Source: Gemmatimonadota bacterium (GTDB lineage Bacteria; Gemmatimonadota; Gemmatimonadetes; Longimicrobiales; Gaopeijiaceae). Taken from it: a stretch of 60,321 nucleotides of DNA. Positions 45,006 to 52,836 of this stretch are shown piece after piece. The notes under the pieces are model-generated. The model searched no databases. It was given only the letters and a program-made list of their open reading frames with translations, and had not been told where the DNA came from. Position 1 is the first letter of the stretch. Each line of letters begins with the position of its first letter. The position numbers and the translations under genes were made by a program. The stretch covers positions 1 through 60,321 of the forward strand of contig JAJDNI010000299.1 in assembly GCA_022340755.1 (NCBI GenBank), read 5' to 3'.

Positions 45006-46001
45006 TCAGCCCGCCGGCTGCGGTGCGCCGCAGGGGTCCTCGAACGTCCGGACCCATTGGCCGTCCCGCTCGGCGAGACCGGCGAACCAGCGGCTCCGCG
45101 CGCCGAAGACGTCCAACAGGATGTCGGGCGTGCCGTCGCCGTTCCAGTCCAGATGGTCGAAGTAGCGTGGGGCGCCTTTGCCGTCCTCGGCCGCGGGGCG
45201 ATAGGCGTCATAGCTGCTCCGGTATCCGCCGGGTCCTGCCGTGCCGATGAGGAACAACGAATAGGCGTTGTGGCCAGGCTCCGAGACCGCGAGTCGATCG
45301 GAGAGGAGGAATGTCACCGCGAAGGCATCCGTTGTCGCGACACGGAACGCCTGGATGTCGGCTCTGGCCTCGAGCAGCGCCGTCGGCCACCGGGCGCCAA
45401 ACTGGTTGATCGCGGCTCCGGCCAGGTTCAGGGACGCCACGCGCTGATCGTAGTTGTGTTGGTAATGGTGGTAGGGCTCATAGGGGCGGTTGGCGGCGGC
45501 GGCTTCCGGGAGCGCCATGAGCCGCTCCGCACCGGATGCGTCGGGAACGAGCTCCACCATGCCCGTGACGGTGGGACGAGCGACGCAGAAACGCCGGTCC
45601 ACGCCGGTGGAGTCTACCGTCATGCGGCCGACGCGGACACCTTCCGAGAAGAGCACCAGGTCGGTTCCGGGTGACAGCACCTCATCCGTCAGGCGTTCGC
45701 GGAAGCGGGGCACCTCCGTGTCCGAGGGCAGAGCCTCGAGAGAGTCCCCCGCCACGCTGCCGACGACGACCAGGGTGGCGCGGTCACCGTTCCGCGTGCC
45801 GGCGAACAGGAGGGGACCCGTGGGGAGTGGGGAAAGTGACGTGGAATCCTCGGCTTCCGCCGTGCCCGCGGCGGTCCGCGCCGCAGCCGTGTCCTGGGCG
45901 GACGGATGCTCCAGGCCCACGTGTATCCCCCCCCAAGTCACGTTGTCGCAGCCGGAGGGCGCGGTTAAGATGACCGCGATCGTGAGCCAGCGCCGTCGCA
46001 T
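45006..46001 (-). CDS. unknown lipoprotein with EF-hand/dockerin-like calcium motif
   Basis: No family recognised. The 331 residues begin with a lipoprotein signal (LTIAVILTAPSGC, lipobox PSGC). Near the C-terminus stands DWNGDGTPDILLDVFG, the D-x-N-x-D-G-x-x-D motif of FG-GAP/VCBS-type calcium repeats, here single. A Tyr/His-rich stretch (PYEPYHHYQHNYDQR) is unusual. Cysteines are near the end (DPCGAPQP). It is upstream of the BtuF-like gene by 30 nt and on the same strand, so it may be a periplasmic partner of the importer or the first gene of its operon. Confidence 0.7.
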   Translation of the reverse strand: MRRRWLTIAVILTAPSGCDNVTWGGIHVGLEHPSAQDTAAARTAAGTAEAEDSTSLSPLPTGPLLFAGTRNGDRATLVVVGSVAGDSLEALPSDTEVPRFRERLTDEVLSPGTDLVLFSEGVRVGRMTVDSTGVDRRFCVARPTVTGMVELVPDASGAERLMALPEAAAANRPYEPYHHYQHNYDQRVASLNLAGAAINQFGARWPTALLEARADIQAFRVATTDAFAVTFLLSDRLAVSEPGHNAYSLFLIGTAGPGGYRSSYDAYRPAAEDGKGAPRYFDHLDWNGDGTPDILLDVFGARSRWFAGLAERDGQWVRTFEDPCGAPQPAG

Positions 46002-46140
46002 GAGGCCTTCGGATGTGGTGGCCAACCGTCCGGGGTACCACCCGGATCGCGGAGCATCGAAAGCTAGCGACAGGCCGGGCCGGGGCAACACCGGGCGGCG
46101 CGCCGGCCGAGGTCGTCGGCATCGAAAGGGGACGCGGTGG

Positions 46141-46157
46141 CTCGCCCCGGGGGCGAG
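46141..46157. other. small hairpin upstream of flavin reductase
   Basis: ctcgccc-cgg-gggcgag, a 7-bp stem with a 3-nt loop, 16 nt before the ATG of the flavin reductase in the 172-nt divergent gap. It could mask the ribosome site (no Shine-Dalgarno is visible there), but this is a guess. Confidence 0.3.
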
Positions 46158-46173
46158 TCGCCGCGCTGTCATC

Positions 46174-46662
46174 ATGGGGAAAGCCGACATCGAATCGGAC
46201 GTATTCAGGCGGGTCATGGGCCACTTCCCCACGGGGGTCACGGTGGTCGCCGCCCGTGACGTGGACGGTGAGCCGTACGGGCTGACGGTCAACTCCTTCG
46301 CGTCCGTGTCCCTCGACCCTCCCCTGGTCCTGGTGTGCATCGACAGGCGGGCCAACTCGCACGACCGACTCGTGGAGACGGGCACGTTCACGGTGTCGGT
46401 GCTGGCCGCCAACCAGGCCCACATCGCGGCCCGCTTCGCGTCCACCCCCTCTCGAGAGCGGTTCAAGGACCTCCCGTGGGGCATCAGCGCCGCCGGCGAT
46501 CCCGTCGTCGAGGACGCGGCGGCCTGGCTGGAGTGCTCCCTGAGGGAGTCCCACGAGGCGGGCGACCACACCATTCTCGTGGGCCGGGTGGAGTCGGTGG
46601 GTCAGCGTGATGCCGAGGCCCTGGTCTTTCACCGCGGGCGCTACCGCACCTTCGCGCCGTGA
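46174..46662 (+). CDS. flavin reductase domain protein (FMN-binding split barrel)
   Basis: Flavin-dependent oxidoreductase of 162 residues. The split-barrel fold of the flavin reductase-like family is clear: FRRVMGHFPTGVTVVAARDVDGEPYGLTVNSFASVSLDPPLVLVCI, then NQAHIAARFAS and the GDHTILVGRVESV motif with the final strand RGRYRTFAP. Such proteins reduce FMN/FAD with NAD(P)H, often for a partner monooxygenase; none is adjacent. The last codons overlap the next gene (GTGA), making it the head of a three-gene translationally coupled unit. ATG at 46174; no strong Shine-Dalgarno. Confidence 0.92.
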   Translation: MGKADIESDVFRRVMGHFPTGVTVVAARDVDGEPYGLTVNSFASVSLDPPLVLVCIDRRANSHDRLVETGTFTVSVLAANQAHIAARFASTPSRERFKDLPWGISAAGDPVVEDAAAWLECSLRESHEAGDHTILVGRVESVGQRDAEALVFHRGRYRTFAP

Positions 46663-47984
46663 GCAGTCGCGCGCACCTCCTGCGCTGGCTTCCCGCCTTC
46701 CTGGTGGGCATGTGCGCCGCCACGGCGGCGGAGTTGGCAGTGGGCCTCCTCCTGTACTCGGGGCCGGGGTTCATGCGCTCTCTGACGACGGTGCTCGGCG
46801 TGGAAGCGGGGGCCCTGGGCGCTGGGCTGTGGACGGCGCCGAGCCCGCGCCCGGACATCTTGGACTCCCTCAGGCGCCGATGGCTGCTCGGGCTGCTGTC
46901 GTTCCTCCTCGCCACCGTGTTCAGCGCATTCTGGAGCATCGCGCGGATCGCAGGAGGGAGCGCGCCGGGGCAGGGCATGGGGTTGGCGTTCATGGCGGGA
47001 CTGCCGCTGTATGCGTGTGGCGGCGTGCTCGGCGGCATGGCGTCGGCCAACGTCGGCGAGCCGGCCGGTCGGGGAACGCCCATTGGAGCCCCCGCCTTCC
47101 TCGGCGCAGCGCTGGGCTTCGGCGCCACCGGCATCTTTCTGCCCCATGTGGTGGCTCCTGCGTCCCTGTTGTTGTCATGCCTGGTCCTGCTTTCGGCGGC
47201 AGGCCTCGTCTACGGGTCGGTCGTCGACGCCCGCCTGAGGGCCTTCGTGAGGGCGCGACGCGCGACGCCCTCCGGAGAAGTGCGTGTCGAGGACCGGCAC
47301 CTCCTGGTCACCGACAGTGGCGGCCGGTTCCTTCTGGAGGGAGAGCACGTACGTCGGTGGGTCCGGCTGGGAGGGGAGGAGCGGCCCATCGCGTGGGATC
47401 TTGCGGTCCTCGGGTCTCTCGCGCCGGAAGGGGACGACGCATACCGGGTGCTCCTGGTCGGCGGGGGCGCTTCCTCGCTGCCCGCGGAGGGCCTCCCGGC
47501 GCGCCGGTCGGTGGTGGTGGATGTGGTCGAACGGCATGGCGAGATCCTGGAGCTCGCGGACGAGCACATGGGCACCCATGTCTCGGGGGAGGTCGCGGAG
47601 CGGACGAATGTCCACGTGGGGAATGTGGAGGACGTCCTCGAAGTGCTGCGGGGGCCGTATCGCCTGATTCTGGTGGATGCCGCCGCGTTCGGTGCCGTGG
47701 GCGGTATCCGCACCGTGTCCCGTCACCTCTGGGACCTGATCTGGTCGCGGCTGGATCGCGATGGTGCGCTGGCGGTGGGGTGCTTCGACCTCGGGGACGA
47801 CGTTCCCGACCCTCCTGGAGGGGGAGCGTGGACGCGCTACCGGCGCCGCCTCGACGAGGGGATCGCGGCGCTGGAGATGCCCATCCCCTCCGGGGAGACG
47901 GTCTTGGCCGTCCGCGGCCGGGCCGAGGGCCCACTGCCCGATGAGATGGACGGGTTCGTGAAGGCGGTGGAGCCACGTCCATGA
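46659..47984 (+). CDS. membrane-anchored spermidine-synthase-like protein
   Basis: A 441-residue protein with an N-terminal membrane half of about six helices (LPAFLVGMCAATAAELAVGLLLY, LLGLLSFLLATVFSAFWSIA, FMAGLPLYACGGVLGG, GAALGFGATGIFLPHVV, LLLSCLVLLSAAGLVYG) and a cytosolic C-terminal half with a Rossmann fold like spermidine synthases: YRVLLVGGGASSLP, then VVVDVVERHGEILELADEHMG, and the DAAAF position. Catalytic Asp residues of true spermidine synthases cannot be confirmed. Membrane-spermidine-synthase fusions are known but of unclear function. GTGA overlap with the flavin reductase gene and ATGA overlap with the next gene. Confidence 0.8.
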   Translation: MSSRAHLLRWLPAFLVGMCAATAAELAVGLLLYSGPGFMRSLTTVLGVEAGALGAGLWTAPSPRPDILDSLRRRWLLGLLSFLLATVFSAFWSIARIAGGSAPGQGMGLAFMAGLPLYACGGVLGGMASANVGEPAGRGTPIGAPAFLGAALGFGATGIFLPHVVAPASLLLSCLVLLSAAGLVYGSVVDARLRAFVRARRATPSGEVRVEDRHLLVTDSGGRFLLEGEHVRRWVRLGGEERPIAWDLAVLGSLAPEGDDAYRVLLVGGGASSLPAEGLPARRSVVVDVVERHGEILELADEHMGTHVSGEVAERTNVHVGNVEDVLEVLRGPYRLILVDAAAFGAVGGIRTVSRHLWDLIWSRLDRDGALAVGCFDLGDDVPDPPGGGAWTRYRRRLDEGIAALEMPIPSGETVLAVRGRAEGPLPDEMDGFVKAVEPRP

Positions 47985-50488
47985 TCGTCGCGCATCTGTC
48001 GGACCTGCACCTGGGCTTTCGCGCCTACGGCCGCGTGGAGCGGGGTCTGGACGTGCGAGAGCGGGACGTCACGGCGGCGTTCGACCGAGCCGTTCAGGAA
48101 GTCGTTCGGCTCAGCCCCCACGTCGTGGTTGTAGCCGGCGACGTGTTCGACAGGCCGGATCCGCCGGCGGGCGCGCTCGTGGCGCTCTCTCGCGGCTTGG
48201 AGTTGATGCGGTCGTCCTTGCCCGAGACGCCCGTGCTGATGGTGGCGGGACCGAGGGACACGCCGCGGCGCCCGGGGGATCCCGGCGCGCTGGCGGTCAT
48301 GGACACGTTCCCGAACGTAGAAGCCGCGGCGAGCCTGCCCCGATCGATCCTGCTGGAGCGGCTCGAGTTGCACGCCGCCCTCGTTCCCTACCGCGCGACC
48401 GTGCGTGATCCCATCGCCGTTCCCGAGCCCGACCCTCGCGTGCGCTGGAACCTCCTGGTGCTGCACGCGCGTCCCGGACACGCCGACAGCTCCGTCGTCT
48501 TCGTGGACCCGGCGGACTGGGACTATGTGGCTCTCGGCGGAGAGCACCGACGCCAGCGGCTCGGGGGCAGAGTCCAGTACAGCGGCTCCCTGGAGCGCGT
48601 GGACCTGGATCCCTGGGACGAAGCTGCCGACGAGAAGGGCTTCCTGACTGTCGACCTCGAAAGCGGAGAGACGACATTTCATCCCATTCCCGGTAGGGCC
48701 GTGGCCGCCCTGGCGCCCATTCGTGTCGCCGCCGGCAATCCCGAACGGCTCCGACGTCGGGTGCAGGAGGTGACCCGCGAGGTGCCGGGAGGGATCTCCG
48801 GGAAGATCGTTCGGCTTCGTCTGGAGGGCGTGGATCCGGAGCATCTCCTCGCACTCCAGGGCGAGCAGCTGCACGGCCTGCGCCAGCAGGCACTCCACCT
48901 GGCCGTGGAGGCAGGCACTGAGCCGAGGGCGCCGGCAGAAGCCTGGCTGCCCTCGGATGCTCCCGCCCACCTCCGCACCGCGTTGACGGACGAGATGCGC
49001 CGGGACGGCTTTCCCGAGGACGCCACCGCCAGGCTCATCGCGGCGCTCGTCCCCGACGCGGTCGAGCATCTTCGGGTCTCACCGCTGGGCGTTCTGGAGG
49101 TGGTGGATGGTGATCTTCCGGGCGTCGGCCGAGTGAGCATGTCCGTAGGGCCGGGCCTGACGGCGATCATCGGGGGGGCCGGCCGCTCCAGGCGAGCGGT
49201 GACCAGCCTGCTCATGGACGTCGGACACGTCGGTGACGGCCCGCTGCCGCGACTGTGGACCGGACGTGGCGCCGAGACGCTGGAGGGGGCGGTGCACCAG
49301 GCCGTCGAGGTCGTGGCCGACAGCCGGGGACTCGGAGCGGTCCGCGCGGCGCTGGAGCGAGCCCGCGACATGGGAGCCCCGGAGGAGAGCTTGCCCCGGA
49401 GCGTGGAGGAAGCGGAGGCGCCGCGGACGACCGAGGGCGCGGTGCGCGTGGACCCCGAGCTGGTGGAAGCAGAGCTCCGCTCGGCGGAACGGGAGCTCAA
49501 GGCGCTCCGGGAGGACGTCACCGAGGCGGACGGCGACCTGGCGGCATCGGCCATGGACTGGCACCGCGAACGCCAGGACGCGGAGACGACGCTCCACACG
49601 TATCGTGACCGCGCCAGGGAGCTGAAGGGCCGCATCCGGCAGATGGAATCGGCGGGCCCGTCCGCTCCTTGCCCCACCTGCGGCAGGGTGCTGGAGAGCC
49701 ACTACGACGAGGTGCTCGCCGAGCTGCGCGAGGAGTGGGAGGGGATCGTCCAAGACGGCAGCTGGTGGAAGCGCCGCTGGGAGCAGCTCGAGCTCAAGCC
49801 GGAGCACCTGCAGGAGATCGAAGGCCGCTCATTGCGTCTGCACGCGGCTCTGGAGGCCACGTCCGAACGGGTCGAGCTCCTCCGCGCCCGCCTGCGTGAG
49901 CTGGGCGACGTCGGCACCGACACCGCGTCCCCTCCGGAGGGCCCCCTCGGCGAGGCGGTGACGGCACTGGGCCGGCTGCGCGACGCGCGTCTGGCACGCG
50001 CGCGGGAGGTACTTCTGGCCAGAGCGTCTCGCTATCTCGGGCGAATCTCGGGAGGGAGGATCCTGGCCGTCACATGGCACGAGGACGCGGCGCAGCTCCA
50101 GGGCGACACCGGGCCCCTCTCCCCGCTGTCCGAAGAGGATCTTGCGGCGGGCCGTATGGCGCTGCGCCTTGCCGCGGCGTCGATGGTCGCCGGAGGTGGC
50201 CAGGTCATGGCCTCCCTGGTGGTGGAGGAGCCGTTCGACCGACTCGACGAGGAGGCCAGGTTACGAACGATTGTTCTGCTTCGTTCGCTCCTCCGGGAGA
50301 TCCCCCGGATCGTCCTGGTGAGCCGCGGCGACGCCGTGGACGCCCGCCCCGAGCTATTCGACGCCATTCTGGAGGTACGTGACGACGCGGGCAGCGCCGC
50401 AGCACTCCGTCCCGCGCCCGCGGGGTGCGGGCGAATCCTTTTCCATGAACCCGTCCGCAAGGAGCGACGTCGGGTCCCGCGAGGCTGA
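47981..50488 (+). CDS. fused SbcD-like/SbcC-like (Mre11/Rad50-type) protein with degenerate active sites
   Basis: Unusual 835-residue fusion. Residues 1-250 resemble SbcD/Mre11 phosphoesterases: HLSDLHLGF (D8, H10), AGDVFD (D54), LVLH (H162) and YVALGGEHRRQ ... VQYSGSLERVDLDP. However, the usual GNHD is GPRD at 90-93 and GHxH is GGEH at 186-189, so catalytic ligands are lost. Residues about 370-440 and 690-790 resemble an SbcC/Rad50 ATPase, but Walker A is IIGGAGRSRR (396-405, no Lys or Ser/Thr) and Walker B is VEEPFDRLD (748-756). A zinc hook CPTC (C564, C567) sits between coiled-coil arms of only about 65 residues. Probably a structural derivative of an Mre11-Rad50 complex; function unknown. 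Confidence 0.8.
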   Translation: MIVAHLSDLHLGFRAYGRVERGLDVRERDVTAAFDRAVQEVVRLSPHVVVVAGDVFDRPDPPAGALVALSRGLELMRSSLPETPVLMVAGPRDTPRRPGDPGALAVMDTFPNVEAAASLPRSILLERLELHAALVPYRATVRDPIAVPEPDPRVRWNLLVLHARPGHADSSVVFVDPADWDYVALGGEHRRQRLGGRVQYSGSLERVDLDPWDEAADEKGFLTVDLESGETTFHPIPGRAVAALAPIRVAAGNPERLRRRVQEVTREVPGGISGKIVRLRLEGVDPEHLLALQGEQLHGLRQQALHLAVEAGTEPRAPAEAWLPSDAPAHLRTALTDEMRRDGFPEDATARLIAALVPDAVEHLRVSPLGVLEVVDGDLPGVGRVSMSVGPGLTAIIGGAGRSRRAVTSLLMDVGHVGDGPLPRLWTGRGAETLEGAVHQAVEVVADSRGLGAVRAALERARDMGAPEESLPRSVEEAEAPRTTEGAVRVDPELVEAELRSAERELKALREDVTEADGDLAASAMDWHRERQDAETTLHTYRDRARELKGRIRQMESAGPSAPCPTCGRVLESHYDEVLAELREEWEGIVQDGSWWKRRWEQLELKPEHLQEIEGRSLRLHAALEATSERVELLRARLRELGDVGTDTASPPEGPLGEAVTALGRLRDARLARAREVLLARASRYLGRISGGRILAVTWHEDAAQLQGDTGPLSPLSEEDLAAGRMALRLAAASMVAGGGQVMASLVVEEPFDRLDEEARLRTIVLLRSLLREIPRIVLVSRGDAVDARPELFDAILEVRDDAGSAAALRPAPAGCGRILFHEPVRKERRRVPRG

Positions 50489-50586
50489 TCGGGGCGGCAT
50501 TCCGGGCCTCGGTGGCGGGAATCACGCGCACCTCGGGCAGCCCCCGACCTGGAACCTTTCACCGCCGTTCATCGTCGTAGTACAGT

Positions 50587-50616
50587 GAGAGAGGTCGTGG
50601 TCGAGCGACCTCTCTC
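50587..50616 (+). terminator. terminator hairpin after SbcD/C-like gene
   Basis: Perfect 11-bp inverted repeat (gagagaggtcg / cgacctctctc), 8-nt loop, about 100 nt after the stop, followed by gggcgtcttt with a short T run. Confidence 0.65.
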
Positions 50617-50661
50617 GGGCGTCTTTCGCAAGTGACGGCTGCCTGATCTCGGTCCATCACA

Positions 50662-50979
50662 ATGACTACCTGGCTTCCTGCTCTCCTCGCGGGGATCATC
50701 ATTGGTGTCGTGTCGCGCATCTGGTATCGTGCGTGGCGGCGGGAGAGGATCGCCCGGCACAGGCGTGTAGAGGCTCCGAACTCCCACTACTCCTCCCAGG
50801 GAGTGCGCAACCAGGAGGACAGGGAGCGCTGGGGACGCATCAACCTGCGCAAGCTGCATCCCCTCAACCGTGACGAGGTTCAACGCCTTCTGGACCTGGT
50901 CGATCACGAAGGCATCCATGCCCTGTCGAAGAAGGATCGTCACTTCCTGGACAACATGACGATCCCACGGCTCGGGTAG
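50662..50979 (+). CDS. small membrane protein with DUF6576-like C-terminus
   Basis: A 105-residue protein with one N-terminal membrane helix (LPALLAGIIIGVVSRIWY), a basic linker (RAWRRERIARHRR) and a C-terminal helical pair (LHPLNRDEVQRLLDLVDHEGIHALSKKDRHFLDNM) resembling the DUF6576 tail found at the C-terminus of some rhomboid proteases. No rhomboid core is present. The function is unknown. ATG at 50662, followed directly by the convergent ROK-kinase gene. Confidence 0.75.
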   Translation: MTTWLPALLAGIIIGVVSRIWYRAWRRERIARHRRVEAPNSHYSSQGVRNQEDRERWGRINLRKLHPLNRDEVQRLLDLVDHEGIHALSKKDRHFLDNMTIPRLG

Positions 50980-51020
50980 GGGTCACGCCGGTCATCCCTC
51001 CAGGGGAGACCGATCGGGGC

Positions 51021-51935
51021 TCAGCCCGCTTCGCCCACCCGCCACAGCCAGGCCGCGCCCCGCACCCCACTGGAATCCCCGTGCTGGTTCTTCACCACTC
51101 GCGTGGTGACCGTGTCGCTGAAGACCCATGGGCGCATCGCTTCGGAAGCCGCTGCCGCGAGGCCCGGCATATTGGACATGCCCCCACCGAACACCACCAC
51201 GTTGGGGTCGAGGATGTTCACCACCACGGCCAGGGCTCGGCCCAGCCTCTCGACATAACGCTCCACCGTGGCTCGGGCGTCGCGATCGCCCCGCTCGTCC
51301 GCGATGAAGATCTCCCGGGTGGTGAGCCTGGATCCGGCGACCGCTTCGTGGTCGTGCTCCATGCCCGGACCGGACACGAACGTCTCGACGCAACCCGACT
51401 TACCGCAGTAGCATGGCGGTCCCGGCCGCTCCGCGTCCCGTGGCCAGGGAAGTGGGTTGTGTCCCCACTCGCCGGCGATGAGCTGCTGGCCCTGGAGCGG
51501 CCGTCCGTGGATCGTGATCCCGCCCCCCACGCCGGTTCCCAGAATTACTCCGAACACCACGTCGGCCCCCGCCGCCGCGCCGTCCGACGCCTCGGAGAGC
51601 GCGAAGCAGTTCGCGTCGTTCATGAGACGCACGGGACGGTCGAGGCGGTCGGCCAGATCCCGGTCGAGCGGCTTCCCGATGAGCCAGGTCGAGTTCGCGT
51701 TCTTCACGAAGCCGGTCGCCGGAGACACCACGCCGGGGATGCCGATCCCAACGGGTCCCGTCCCGTTTCCGTCCTTCTCGGTCTGCGCGACCAGGTCCGC
51801 CACCGCGTCCAGTGTCCCCTCGTAGGTCCGCGGCGTGCCGACACGATGTCGACTCGCTTCACGGCCGTCGTCCGTGAGCGCGACCGCCTCGATTTTCGTG
51901 CCCCCCAGATCCACCCCGATGCGAAGACGCGTCAT
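51021..51935 (-). CDS. ROK-family sugar kinase
   Basis: ATP-dependent sugar kinase fold of 304 residues. ATP-site motifs: N-terminal VDLGGTKIEAVALTDDG, GILGTGVGGG-type loop (VILGTGVGGGITIHG); the ROK zinc motif is intact: GEWGHNPLP gives the His and CYCGKSGCVETFVSG the three cysteines. Relatives are glucokinases, fructokinases and N-acetylhexosamine kinases; specificity cannot be set from sequence. ATG at 51935. It is the last gene of a probable operon with a zinc-ribbon protein and RidA. Confidence 0.93.
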   Translation of the reverse strand: MTRLRIGVDLGGTKIEAVALTDDGREASRHRVGTPRTYEGTLDAVADLVAQTEKDGNGTGPVGIGIPGVVSPATGFVKNANSTWLIGKPLDRDLADRLDRPVRLMNDANCFALSEASDGAAAGADVVFGVILGTGVGGGITIHGRPLQGQQLIAGEWGHNPLPWPRDAERPGPPCYCGKSGCVETFVSGPGMEHDHEAVAGSRLTTREIFIADERGDRDARATVERYVERLGRALAVVVNILDPNVVVFGGGMSNMPGLAAAASEAMRPWVFSDTVTTRVVKNQHGDSSGVRGAAWLWRVGEAG

Positions 51936-51969
51936 GGCATCGCGCACCGTGCCGCGCAGCGAAGCCCGG

Positions 51970-52245
51970 TCATGGTGTCGCGGCTCGGGACGCCTCGGAG
52001 CCGGGGCGCGACGCCCGCTGATACGCTTCGAGGAGCTCGGCGGGGCGGTTCGCCCAGAGCTCGACGTAGCCGCAGGATCCGCACACGGCGACGTGGACCT
52101 GGGTGCTCACCGAGCGGGTGATGCGTCCGCGGTCGGGATGCCGCTCGACGCCGACGACGATCCTCGACGCCTGGGCGCTCGCGATGTAGGCGCCGTCGAT
52201 CATCTGGTCGGAGTTGCACTTGGCACAGCGGTGATAGGAGCTCAT
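51970..52245 (-). CDS. small zinc-ribbon protein
   Basis: A 91-residue protein with two CxxC knuckles: RCAKCNSDQMIDGAYIAS near the N-terminus and VCGSCGYVELWANR after a beta-rich stretch. This is the nucleic-acid/protein binding zinc-ribbon plan of small bacterial nucleotide-binding-like proteins; no activity is known. ATG at 52245 overlaps the RidA gene stop by 4 nt, and the ROK-kinase gene follows 34 nt later. Confidence 0.85.
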   Translation of the reverse strand: MSSYHRCAKCNSDQMIDGAYIASAQASRIVVGVERHPDRGRITRSVSTQVHVAVCGSCGYVELWANRPAELLEAYQRASRPGSEASRAATP

Positions 52246-52637
52246 GGAACCTCCTGGGATCCACCCACCGCGGCGATGGCCTGGATCTCCACCAGGTAGC
52301 CGTAGTGGAGCTCGCCCACGGGGACGACCGCGCGCGCCGGACGATGCGCGCCCATCATCTCGGCGTACACCTGATTCACCGCGCTCCAGTGAGAGACGTC
52401 GGAGACGTAGATCGTCATCTGGAGGACCTGGTCGAGGCCGCTGCCGGCGGCTTCCAGGATACGGGCAACGTTGCTCAAAGCCTGCCGGGCCTGCTGGGCG
52501 GCGTCGCCGGGCGGTGCCTTCGGGTTATCCGGGTCGATGGGGAGTTGGCCCGCGACGTACACGGCATCCCCGTGCACGATGGCCTGGCTGTAGTGACCGG
52601 CTGGGCGAGGGGCCAGCGGAGTCTGGACTGAGCGCAT
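52242..52637 (-). CDS. RidA family reactive enamine/imine deaminase
   Basis: Removes reactive 2-aminoacrylate-type enamines formed by PLP enzymes. The 131 residues carry the family motifs: AGHYSQAIVHGDAVYVAGQLPIDP, ALSNVARILEAAGSGLDQVLQMTIYVSD and the catalytic-site region HRPARAVVPVGEL with the conserved Arg, then YLVEIQAIAAV. Cytoplasmic trimer in known members. ATG at 52637; it starts the minus-strand operon that continues with a zinc-ribbon protein and a ROK kinase. It is divergent from the second ornithine-cyclodeaminase-like gene, another imine-handling family. Confidence 0.95.
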   Translation of the reverse strand: MRSVQTPLAPRPAGHYSQAIVHGDAVYVAGQLPIDPDNPKAPPGDAAQQARQALSNVARILEAAGSGLDQVLQMTIYVSDVSHWSAVNQVYAEMMGAHRPARAVVPVGELHYGYLVEIQAIAAVGGSQEVP

Positions 52638-52836
52638 GATCGTGCCTTCCGAAAGCGGCTGGGCAGGGTCAATAGAAGGTTGAGAAGGACGGCTGTCCGG
52701 GGCAAGCGGAACCGCGCCGCGCCCGGCGAGGCCCCGCTGCGCCGCCGGGAGGAGCCCCGCCGTGAGGCGAGGCACACCCGGCGCCCGTACCTTTGTCTCC
52801 TCCATCCGCACGGTCACGCCTGAGTCGAGGCTCCTG

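Noticed and set aside
46002-46173. Cobalamin or FMN riboswitch in the divergent gap before the BtuFCD operon and flavin reductase
   Set aside because: No B12-box or FMN-core sequence seen; only a small hairpin at 46141-46157.
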